Of a DNA stretch of 64,000 nucleotides, positions 47,419 through 54,271 are shown piece by piece. This DNA is from Stakelama sediminis (GTDB lineage Bacteria; Pseudomonadota; Alphaproteobacteria; Sphingomonadales; Sphingomonadaceae), in contig NZ_JACIJI010000001.1 in assembly GCF_014199335.1 (NCBI RefSeq), positions 1,285,203 to 1,349,202 of the forward strand, read 5' to 3'. Under the pieces are notes generated by a model that saw nothing but the letters and a program-made list of their open reading frames with translations, did no database searches and was not told where the DNA came from. Position 1 is the first letter of the stretch; every line of letters begins with the position of its first letter. The position numbers and the translations under genes were made by a program.

Positions 47419-47607
47419 ATGGCCGATAGCGACGAGACGATGGGACGCCCGCCGCTTGGAATGAAGCCGACGACAATCAGGCTATCAACCGACACGATCC
47501 GCCGTATCGAGGCGCTGGTCGGCAATCGGCGACTGGCGCTGTTCATCCGCGAAGCGGTCGAGAACGAATTGCAGCGCCGCGAGAAGCCCGAACCTCCGAA
47601 GGAATAA
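47419..47607 (+). CDS. Ribbon-helix-helix DNA-binding protein
   Basis: 62 residues from ATG 47419 (MADSDETMGRPPLGMKPTTI); the upstream ATG at 47362 lies within the palindrome and is unlikely. Core PTTIRLSTDTIRRIEALVGN then LALFIREAVENELQRRE is a typical RHH/CopG fold. It could be an antitoxin or the repressor acting at the adjacent palindrome. Confidence 0.65.
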   Translation: MADSDETMGRPPLGMKPTTIRLSTDTIRRIEALVGNRRLALFIREAVENELQRREKPEPPKE

Positions 47608-47614
47608 GCTCGCT

Positions 47615-47953
47615 TTACGCGACGGCCTGCAATCCCTTGCGCTGAATGATGGAGAGTAACCGCAGGGCAGGGCCGCCTGGACGCTTCACACCGCGTTCCC
47701 AATCCGACACTAGATTGCGCGACACGTTGAGATAGGCGGCGAACACCGGCTGCGACACATGCTCGCGCTCGCGGATCGCGCGGATTTCATCGCCCGCCAG
47801 CGTCGGCACCGGGGCAAGGCACGCTTCGTCAAAGGTGCGCAAGGTCGCGCGCGACACCACGCCCGCGTCGTGCGCGTCGCTCATCATCTCATGGATCGCG
47901 CCCGCGATCTCGCTGCGATAGCCCTTATCCTTAGCCGTCCTTGCCATTTTCAA
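47615..47953 (-). CDS. HigA/NadS-type antitoxin with XRE helix-turn-helix
   Basis: 112 residues. The C-terminal half is an XRE domain: EIRAIREREHVSQPVFAAYL NVSRNLVSDWERGVKRPGGP. The N-terminal half is the flexible part expected to bind the toxin. It overlaps the toxin gene by 23 bases, toxin first, as in higBA-type operons. Confidence 0.75.
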   Translation of the reverse strand: MKMARTAKDKGYRSEIAGAIHEMMSDAHDAGVVSRATLRTFDEACLAPVPTLAGDEIRAIREREHVSQPVFAAYLNVSRNLVSDWERGVKRPGGPALRLLSIIQRKGLQAVA

Positions 47954-48350
47954 TCTCCACCAGCGTTTCTGACGCTACCAGCCGGTCCAGTTCCTCGCCG
48001 CTCCATTCCAGTGCCTCGGTCGCCGCTTCACGCAACAATGCCAAATCCGCCTTCGATATGTTCGCCTGCGCGCTCTTGGCGAAACCGAAAGCGAATATCG
48101 CCCGGTCACCGTGCCGGAACAGGATCAGCGTGCGATAGCCGCCCGACTTTCCCTTTCCCGGCCGCGCGATGCGCTGCTTGATGACGCCACCGCCAAGGTC
48201 GGCGTCCACCAGCCCGCTTTCGGCCCGCTGCACGGCGTCGCGAAGCACCGAATCGTCAATTCGTTCCTTGCGCGAAAAGCGCTCGAACCAGCCATTTTTG
48301 AAGATGCGCGTGATGGCCGATTCTCCTGCCTCGCGGTTTATATATAACAC
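47931..48350 (-). CDS. RelE/HigB-type toxin
   Basis: 139 residues; a GTG at 48350 is the only open start found. Core: FKNGWFERFSRKERIDDSVL then KQRIARPGKGKSGGYRTLIL and DRAIFAFGFAKSAQANIS match the RelE/HigB-like toxin family (ribosome-dependent or free RNA cleavage). The usual N-terminus starts near ITRIFK, so the true start may be internal. A palindrome overlaps the GTG, consistent with autoregulation by the pair. Confidence 0.75.
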   Translation of the reverse strand: MLYINREAGESAITRIFKNGWFERFSRKERIDDSVLRDAVQRAESGLVDADLGGGVIKQRIARPGKGKSGGYRTLILFRHGDRAIFAFGFAKSAQANISKADLALLREAATEALEWSGEELDRLVASETLVEIENGKDG

Positions 48351-48361
48351 ATAGCGTTATA
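48343..48361. promoter_or_regulatory. Operator-like palindrome at the toxin start
   Basis: TATAAC-acatagc-GTTATA overlaps the GTG start codon of the toxin (48348-48350). Confidence 0.45.
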
Positions 48362-48851
48362 GTTCAACGCCAACGCTCCGTGCGCGCGCTTGCCGAAAAT
48401 GATTATGTTGGCGCTGCTGCAACTAAGTTGGCCGCGAGCGGCAATGTAGTGCCTCGCCTCTTGCCCGGCGGGACAAAGCGATACAGCATGGCAGTGTGGC
48501 GGGCGGACCAGCAGATGAAAGGTCCGTCATGTTGTGCGAATCGGAATCCAGCGGCGTTCGTCGAGGTGCTTCCCGTCCCTGCAAATCGGGGAATTGTGTA
48601 GCTTATTGGTCACAGTCATTAAAGAAACGTCCAAGTATAGACTGCCGATCATCGCCTACCTTCGCCGCCCACCGCCATACGCCGCCGTTTCCAGAAGTTC
48701 GCCGCAGTTCGCCGCAGATACCTAAATTTGTACCGCCGTAAGACACATCTTCACCACATGGCGACCACGACGCTCTTGCAGGCAGCATCAAGGTCGCCAA
48801 TTCTATTCGCAGGGGAGCTTTATCAACCGCTACTAACCGAAAGTTGCCTCA
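48362..48851. other. Gene-free region before the AlpA gene
   Basis: 490 bases with only weak, short frames. It must contain the alpA promoter. Nothing else recognised. Confidence 0.35.
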
Positions 48852-49067
48852 ATGCCCAACCCCGAAAGGATCATTCGCCTCAAGACGGTGCTTCATCGCA
48901 CCGGCCTTTCCCGCTCCACCCTCTATCGCAAGATCGCCGACGGGACATTTCCCCGGCAGGTGTCTATCAGCATCCACGGTGCCGGGTGGCATGAATCGGC
49001 TGTCAATCGCTGGGTTGCCGATCCGGCAGGCTACCGCGCCGATGACAGCGAAAGGGCCGCGCCATGA
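48852..49067 (+). CDS. AlpA family phage-type regulator
   Basis: 71 residues. RIIRLKTVLHRTGLSRSTLY then FPRQVSISIHGAGWHESAVN: the AlpA helix-turn-helix with its usual G-x-W-x-E segment. AlpA proteins activate integrase or excision genes of prophages and islands. Overlaps the excisionase-like gene by 4 bases. Confidence 0.8.
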   Translation: MPNPERIIRLKTVLHRTGLSRSTLYRKIADGTFPRQVSISIHGAGWHESAVNRWVADPAGYRADDSERAAP

Positions 49068-49258
49068 AGGCGGCTCGACCCCCTGATCCGATCTGCGTTC
49101 GCGTCAACGATGCTGCTCGCATGATCGGCGTCGGCCGCACCAAGCTCTACGAGCTGATCGCGGCCGGTGAAGTCGAGATGGTGAAGCTCGGTAAATCCAC
49201 CCGCATCACCACTGCCAGCCTGCATGATCTTATCAGGCGGCAGCGCGAAGCGGGATAG
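49064..49258 (+). CDS. Excisionase-like HTH protein
   Basis: 64 residues: VNDAARMIGVGRTKLYELIA then VEMVKLGKSTRITTASLHDL, the MerR-like excisionase/DNA-binding domain pattern. ATGA overlap with alpA; its 3' end overlaps the convergent integrase by 26 bases, so the two may interfere at the transcript level. Confidence 0.8.
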   Translation: MKAARPPDPICVRVNDAARMIGVGRTKLYELIAAGEVEMVKLGKSTRITTASLHDLIRRQREAG

Positions 49259-50441
49259 GATCGGGCGCCGTGGCGGCGGCGTCCTCACCGTCCTTCGTAG
49301 GCACCTTGTCCAGATACTCCGCCCATAGCGCCATGAGGCCGCGCCGCTTGTCGAAGAAGTCGGTGCGGCGATAGGCAGCTTCAACCTGATTGGGCAGCTT
49401 GTGTGCCAGCGCCTTGTCTGCAACCTCCTTGGGAAAGTTCGTGGTTTCCGCTGCCCAATCGGTGAAGGTGGAACGGAAGCCGTGAACGGTTGCGCCTGTG
49501 ACGCCTTCATCGCGTAGCGCCTTCGTCATGGTCATGTCGCTGATCGGCCTTTTGCCGTCCGCGGAGAACACGAAGCAGGTGTCGCTGGCGCGTTGCTCCC
49601 ACCGTTTGCGGAGCAATGCCACGGCAGGCGCGGACAACGGCACGACATGAGTTTCTCGCGCTTTCATGCGCTCGCCTGGAATGGTCCAGATAGCATTCTC
49701 AAGGTCGAACTCGGTCCACACGGCAAAGCGCGTCTCGTTCGACCGAACGGCATTGTAAACAGTGAAGCGCAAGGCATCACGGCCGGTCGTCGGTGATGCT
49801 GCCGCGATCTTCTGCATGATGGCCGGAACATCGACATAGGGCATGGCCTCCAGATGCCCGCCCTTGGCGATCTGACGGGGAAGCCCCTTGCGAACGGAGC
49901 GCAACGATACCTCGCCCGGAAGCCATCCTTTGATGTGCGCGAAGTCCAGCACCGCGCCAATCCGTTGCAGGATTTTCCGGGCGGTCTCTGGTATCTCAAG
50001 CCAGATGGGCGACAGCACTCCTACAACGGCGGCGCTGTCCACCTGATCGACTGGCTTCTTGCCGATCACCGGAAAGACATGGTTCTCAAGGCTGGAAATC
50101 CAGTTGGCATGGCGCCGATTCTTCCAGCCCTCCTTCAATGCTTCGTAACAGTCACGCGCGGCCTTCTCAAAATTTGGAACGACTTTGCGGGTCTTGCGCC
50201 GCTCGGCGACCGGATCGCAACCTTCCCGCACCTTTCGGCGCAAGGCTATCGCGGCTTCCCGTGCTTCGGCTAGCGACACGTCTATAGCCGATCCCAGCCC
50301 ATAATCCCGTCGCCTGCCGTCTTTCTGCATACGCAGTAACCATGTCCGCGAGCCGCTCGGCTTCACTAACAGACACAAGCCCCGGCCATCCGTATGCCGG
50401 CCCGGCTTCGCGTTCTTCACCTTCAATGCTGTAAGTGCCAT
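49233..50441 (-). CDS. Tyrosine integrase (DUF4102/P4-type)
   Basis: 402 residues. N-terminal arm-binding domain starts MALTALKVKNAKPGRHTDGR; the catalytic set is present: R233 (YNAVRSNETR), K260, H320 and R323 (TVHGFRSTFTDW), H347 (LAHKLPNQ) and nucleophile Y357 (AAYRRTDFF). P4-type integrases insert into the 3' end of tRNA genes, as here. It sits next to attR, with the start 200 bases from it. The gene reads away from attR. Confidence 0.9.
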   Translation of the reverse strand: MALTALKVKNAKPGRHTDGRGLCLLVKPSGSRTWLLRMQKDGRRRDYGLGSAIDVSLAEAREAAIALRRKVREGCDPVAERRKTRKVVPNFEKAARDCYEALKEGWKNRRHANWISSLENHVFPVIGKKPVDQVDSAAVVGVLSPIWLEIPETARKILQRIGAVLDFAHIKGWLPGEVSLRSVRKGLPRQIAKGGHLEAMPYVDVPAIMQKIAAASPTTGRDALRFTVYNAVRSNETRFAVWTEFDLENAIWTIPGERMKARETHVVPLSAPAVALLRKRWEQRASDTCFVFSADGKRPISDMTMTKALRDEGVTGATVHGFRSTFTDWAAETTNFPKEVADKALAHKLPNQVEAAYRRTDFFDKRRGLMALWAEYLDKVPTKDGEDAAATAPDPIPLRAAA

Positions 50442-50476
50442 TGGTTCGAGTCCCTATTGGGAATTTTCGGAGTCCG

Positions 50477-50525
50477 TTCCCACACTTTCAGGCAAGAAAT
50501 GATCCCACAATTATTCCCACACTTT
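50477..50525. repeat. Candidate integrase arm-binding repeats, right end
   Basis: TTCCCACACTTT at 50477-50488 and 50514-50525, with TCCCACAATT at 50503-50512 between them; a related TTCCCACATTT lies near the left end (34084-34094). Confidence 0.5.
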
Positions 50526-50634
50526 ATGCCAAATTCAGGCAAATCAGGGCGACCGACCGCGAACATCATGCAACAAAAATTGTTCGTTTTACAGTGTAGG
50601 TGGGGATGCCCTGATATTGCATGAGAATAAGATT

Positions 50635-50931
50635 CTACATTTCTTCTGGGCACCATTTCCGGTCAAAGATCGGCACCTTCCCCTCTGGCCGGGGCACGCC
50701 ACAGGCAGCACCATTTTCGAAAATAGCCTTCGGGCCGGATATGATGATCTCGTCTTTCGAAAAACGGATTTCGGAGACCCGCATCCGTAGATGAGCGGCA
50801 CGGAGCGCAGGGTCATCGACCAGCAGAGCGCATGGCTGATTCGCCAACTTGCTGTCAGACACATCCTCTATTCCAGCGTGTCGCCCTGAAGGGGCTGTTT
50901 CGGGTCGTTTTAGAAATAGCCAGACCGGCAT
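50635..50931 (-). pseudogene. Relic of a large serine recombinase (C-terminal end)
   Basis: About 98 codons. LRAAHLRMRVSEIRFSKDEI then ISGPKAIFENGAACG and VPIFDRKWCPEE resemble the C-terminal end of large serine recombinases (the usual ending is VPSFxREWxxR). No catalytic N-terminus is present and the frame ends in the att core. Probably a leftover of an earlier integration at the same locus. Rest of 50657-51077 holds nothing else coding. Confidence 0.45.
50643..50656 (+). repeat. attR core
   Basis: TCTTCTGGGCACCA, identical to the tRNA-Leu 3' end at 34002-34015. It marks the right end of the element. Confidence 0.85.
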
Positions 50932-50976
50932 TCAAACAGGAAGAAAATTGATTTGTGAATCAGCCGAATCCAGCTT

Positions 50977-51046
50977 TGGAGTCGGCATCCGAGAATCGAA
51001 CCCGCGTACATTTTTGATAATGCAATGGAGGAGTTGGCTGCCAGAC
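50977..51046 (-). pseudogene. Degenerate tRNA-like remnant
   Basis: Read on the minus strand: GTCTGGCA at the 5' side and TGCCGACTCCA at the 3' side could form an acceptor stem with one extra base, and GCGGGTTCGATTCTCGG resembles a T-arm; the D and anticodon arms do not fold well. 70 nt. Likely a decayed tRNA 3' region or old att relic rather than a working tRNA. Confidence 0.3.
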
Positions 51047-51077
51047 GCCCCCTATCGCGCGAAAATATCCTATGCCA

Positions 51078-52241
51078 TCAGCCCGGAATCGCAGTGCTAT
51101 CGGCATCGATGCCGGTCGGCACGCCACCGATCCAGCTCTCGCTGACCGTGAAATCGTCCGTAACGGCAATCAGGTCTGCGCGGTGGCCGATGGCAATCGA
51201 TCCCGTTTCTCCCGCCAGGCCAAGAAATTCGGCCGGGACCGCCGAAGCCATCGTAACCGCCTGATCAAGGGCGATGCCGGTCTGATCGACCAGGTTGGCG
51301 ACCGCCCGTGCCATGGTGAGCGTGGAGCCTGCCAATACCCCGTCCCCATCCTTCAGCATGTCGCCGTCGCGGTGAATGCGCCGTCCCTGAAGCAGGAAAT
51401 CGGCCTGATCGGATCCCACGCTGGGCATCGCATCGGTTACCAGCATCAGCCGCCGGGGGCCTTTTGCGCGCAAGGCGACCCGCAAGGATGCGGGGTGGAC
51501 ATGATGGCCATCCACGATAATCCCCGCATATACCTGATCGCTTTCAAGCGCGGCGCCGACCATTCCAGGTGCCCGGTTGACGAGTTGCGACATCGCGTTG
51601 AACAGGTGCGTCACGCCGGTAACTCCGGCACGAAACGCTTCCTGCACGACCTCGTAAGCGGCATTGGAATGTCCCGCCGACACGATCACCCCCGCTGCGA
51701 CCAGACGCTCGATTTGCGTCGGCGTCGCATTGTCCGGTGCCAGCGTAACGAGGGTACGGCCATGTTTCGCAGAGGTCAGCAGGTCGACGAACCGGTCTTC
51801 AAGGGCGCGTATCTTTGACTCCAGATGAATACCGTGCCGCTCCTTGCTGAGGAACGGTCCCTCGATATGAATGCCGAGGATACCGGGCACCCCTGCCTCT
51901 ATCGCTGCATCGACCGCACGGATGCCCCGTTCGACCACGTCCAGATCGTCGCTGATCAGCGTCGGCAGGATATTGGTGGTGCCGAAACGCCGATGCGCGG
52001 CCGCGATCGCAGCGATGGTGTCGACGGACGGATCGTCGTTGAACAGCCTGCCGCCCCCGCCATTGACCTGAACGTCCAGAAATCCGGGCAATAGCTTCTT
52101 GCCCGCAAGGTCAACGATCCGGGCACCTGCAGGTGCCGTAGCGGCAATATCGCAAATCCTGCCATTGTCGAGCACGACGCACACATCGTCCCGAAATCCG
52201 GCAGGCAACATGATTTGCCCGTTCACGAACGCGATGGTCAT
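51078..52241 (-). CDS. nagA: N-acetylglucosamine-6-phosphate deacetylase
   Basis: 387 residues. Removes acetate from GlcNAc-6-P. Amidohydrolase features: FLDVQVNGGGGRLFNDDPSV, the metal-ligand Glu in LGIHIEGPFLSKERHG, AGHSNAAYE and VTHLFNAMSQL (metal His), and the catalytic Asp in LMLVTDAMPSVGS. Starts on the last base of the upstream SIS-domain gene's stop codon (TGATG), so both are translationally coupled in the nagR-nagB-nagA leftward operon. Confidence 0.9.
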   Translation of the reverse strand: MTIAFVNGQIMLPAGFRDDVCVVLDNGRICDIAATAPAGARIVDLAGKKLLPGFLDVQVNGGGGRLFNDDPSVDTIAAIAAAHRRFGTTNILPTLISDDLDVVERGIRAVDAAIEAGVPGILGIHIEGPFLSKERHGIHLESKIRALEDRFVDLLTSAKHGRTLVTLAPDNATPTQIERLVAAGVIVSAGHSNAAYEVVQEAFRAGVTGVTHLFNAMSQLVNRAPGMVGAALESDQVYAGIIVDGHHVHPASLRVALRAKGPRRLMLVTDAMPSVGSDQADFLLQGRRIHRDGDMLKDGDGVLAGSTLTMARAVANLVDQTGIALDQAVTMASAVPAEFLGLAGETGSIAIGHRADLIAVTDDFTVSESWIGGVPTGIDADSTAIPG

Positions 52242-53284
52242 CAGACGGTCTCTGTCACTTTGGCCAGATGGGGGGGATGATCGGGATCATGTCCGCGCGC
52301 CACCGCGAGCGCATTCGCCATGCGATAAAAACTCAGGATGGCCGCAACCGGTGCGATCAGCGGATCGGTATCGATGGTCGGCAGGGATATGCCGGTGTCG
52401 CCGGGCACGCCCGCCCGCATCAGTTCGGCCCCGCGACCTGCAAATTCCCTTGCCAGTTCGGCGACGCTGTCCAGCGTCGCATCCTGTTGCCCGAACAGCA
52501 GCACGGGAAAACCATTGCCCACCAGCGACATTGGGCCATGGCGGATTTCCGCGGCACTGAATGCTTCGGCGTGAAAGCCGCAGGTTTCCTTGATCTTGAG
52601 CGCCGCTTCCTGCGCGATGCCAAACCCGTGTCCCCGGCCGACCACATACAGGTCATGCGCGTTTTTCAGGGCGGGAACGGCAGCCGCCCAGTCCAGATTC
52701 CAGGCCCGGTCGAGCAGGTCGGGCAGGGAATCAAGCGCCGCCGCAAGCTTCTGGTCATCCGCCCATGCCGCAATGAAATCGAGGATCGCGGACAAGGTCG
52801 CAATGAAGCTTTTCGTGGCGGCGACGCTTCGCTCCGGTCCGGCCGCCAGCGGCAGACACGTATCCGCCTGCGCTGCGAGCGGGGACGTTTCATCATTCAC
52901 CAGCGCAACGATCCTGGCACCCCGATCGCGAGCCTTTTCCACGGCAGTCAGCAAATCGGGGCTGCGGCCCGACTGCGATATCGCCAGCACCAGAACGTCG
53001 CGCATATCCGGCGCGGTTTCATAGACAGAGGCGACCGACGGCGCCGCCGAACCGGTCAGCACCCCCAGCCGCCGTTCGACCAGATAGCGGGCGAAAGTAG
53101 CGGCATTGTCGGAACTGCCGCGTCCCAAGGTGACAAGGGCACGAGGCGGCGTATCGCGCAACTGCCCGCCAAGTGCCGTAAGCGTTGCCGCGTTGGTCGT
53201 CCGCTGTCGACGCACGACATCTCCCGACTCCGCCGCTTCCCGGAACATCAACGTGCGTTCTGGCGACGCGATGGTGTTCAACAC
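52241..53284 (-). CDS. SIS-domain glucosamine-6-phosphate deaminase (NagB-II/AgaS type)
   Basis: 347 residues, GTG at 53284 chosen (AGGAG 5 bases upstream; a TTG at 53281 is also possible). Two SIS domains as in the GlmS isomerase half: TLGRGSSDNAATFARYLVER, AISQSGRSPDLLTAVEKARD and SVAATKSFIATLSAILDFIA, then YVVGRGHGFGIAQEAALKIK and ETCGFHAEAFSAAEIRHGP. No glutaminase domain. In NagB-II enzymes this protein deaminates GlcN-6-P to fructose-6-P. Between nagR and nagA. Confidence 0.85.
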   Translation of the reverse strand: MLNTIASPERTLMFREAAESGDVVRRQRTTNAATLTALGGQLRDTPPRALVTLGRGSSDNAATFARYLVERRLGVLTGSAAPSVASVYETAPDMRDVLVLAISQSGRSPDLLTAVEKARDRGARIVALVNDETSPLAAQADTCLPLAAGPERSVAATKSFIATLSAILDFIAAWADDQKLAAALDSLPDLLDRAWNLDWAAAVPALKNAHDLYVVGRGHGFGIAQEAALKIKETCGFHAEAFSAAEIRHGPMSLVGNGFPVLLFGQQDATLDSVAELAREFAGRGAELMRAGVPGDTGISLPTIDTDPLIAPVAAILSFYRMANALAVARGHDPDHPPHLAKVTETV

Positions 53285-53300
53285 AAATTCTCCTGATGCA

Positions 53301-54035
53301 TCATTGGGGGGCGACGCTGAGTTCGGCAACGAAATCATAGGCATCGCCGCGATAATAGGATTTGGTGAATTCCACCGTGCGCCCGTCGGCAGCAAAGCCG
53401 CGACGTTCGATCTCCAGTCCCGGCATTCCCGCCGGAATACCCAGCAGATCGGTTTGTTCCGGCGTGAACAGGGTCGCCCGGAAACGCTGCAGCACCCGCA
53501 TCGGCCGTGCGTCCCCCAGCGCATCGTACAGCGACTCATCCACTGCATTCAGGGATGCCAGCGCCTGCGCCGGTACGGTCGCATATTCCAGCGCCATGGA
53601 TTGACCGTCGGCATAGCGGATGCGGGTGAAGCGATAGACCGGGCTGCCCGGCCCCAGCCCCAGCGCCATCGCCTCTTCCGGCGTGACCGTTCCTTCGGAG
53701 CGCGCCAGCCATTCGCTGTGCGGCTGGCGCCCGCGCGACAGCATATCCTCCGTAAACGACGAAATCGTCGCAAAATTCTTCTCGACGCGTGAGGCGACAA
53801 ACGTTCCGGCACCCCGGCGGCGCATCAGCAATCTGGCGTCGACCAGCCCGTCGAGCGCCTTTCGAACCGTAACGCGAGAGATGTTGTAAGCCTCGGCAAG
53901 GTCACGTTCGGGGGGCAGCGCTTCGTCGGGCGCCAGAACCTGCCGCTCGATGGCGGATCGCAAGACTCGCTGTAGCTGCATGTAAAGCGGCGCACCGCCC
54001 TCTTCTTCCAGCTTTCCAATACGATCGACGAACAT
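53301..54035 (-). CDS. nagR: GntR/HutC-family transcriptional regulator of the GlcNAc locus (NagR)
   Basis: 244 residues. Winged HTH with YNISRVTVRKALDGLVDARL, then RRRGAGTFVASRVEKN, followed by a UTRA ligand domain (SEWLARSEGTVTPEEAMALG ... PGLEIERRGFAADGRTVEFT). Relatives bind GlcNAc-6-P or GlcN-6-P and repress nag genes. It is the first gene of the leftward operon and sits beside the inverted-repeat operator, which suggests autoregulation and control of the divergent genes. Confidence 0.85.
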   Translation of the reverse strand: MFVDRIGKLEEEGGAPLYMQLQRVLRSAIERQVLAPDEALPPERDLAEAYNISRVTVRKALDGLVDARLLMRRRGAGTFVASRVEKNFATISSFTEDMLSRGRQPHSEWLARSEGTVTPEEAMALGLGPGSPVYRFTRIRYADGQSMALEYATVPAQALASLNAVDESLYDALGDARPMRVLQRFRATLFTPEQTDLLGIPAGMPGLEIERRGFAADGRTVEFTKSYYRGDAYDFVAELSVAPQ

Positions 54036-54085
54036 AGAAACCCCCTGTGCGCCCCATTGTCATAGAAGCAATGATAATGCCTTTA

Positions 54086-54132
54086 CAATACCAAAAAGCA
54101 AAAAATGTATATTGGCATCATTTTTGGTATTG
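54086..54132. promoter_or_regulatory. Likely NagR operator in the divergent nag promoter region
   Basis: CAATACCAAAAA (54086-54097) and TTTTTGGTATTG (54121-54132) are perfect 12-bp inverted arms 23 bases apart, in the AT-rich 236-base gap between nagR and the TonB receptor gene. Each arm contains TGGTAT-type HutC/GntR half-sites. Confidence 0.65.
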
Positions 54133-54271
54133 CATTATATCAAAAATTGACTGTTATTAGCATTCAGAATCACCAACTTTCGGTTCGAAGCCATAAATAA
54201 GGACGATCCAAAGCCTGTTGGTTATATTTTGGTCCTGTCCAAATACAGGGCTGCAAAAATGGGGGAAGACC

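Noticed and set aside
48380..48741. Two short plus-strand frames before the AlpA gene
   Set aside because: No start signal, no pattern; left as intergenic.
34016..50656. Self-transmissible conjugative element
   Set aside because: No TraG/VirD4 coupling protein or VirB/Trb secretion genes in the interval.
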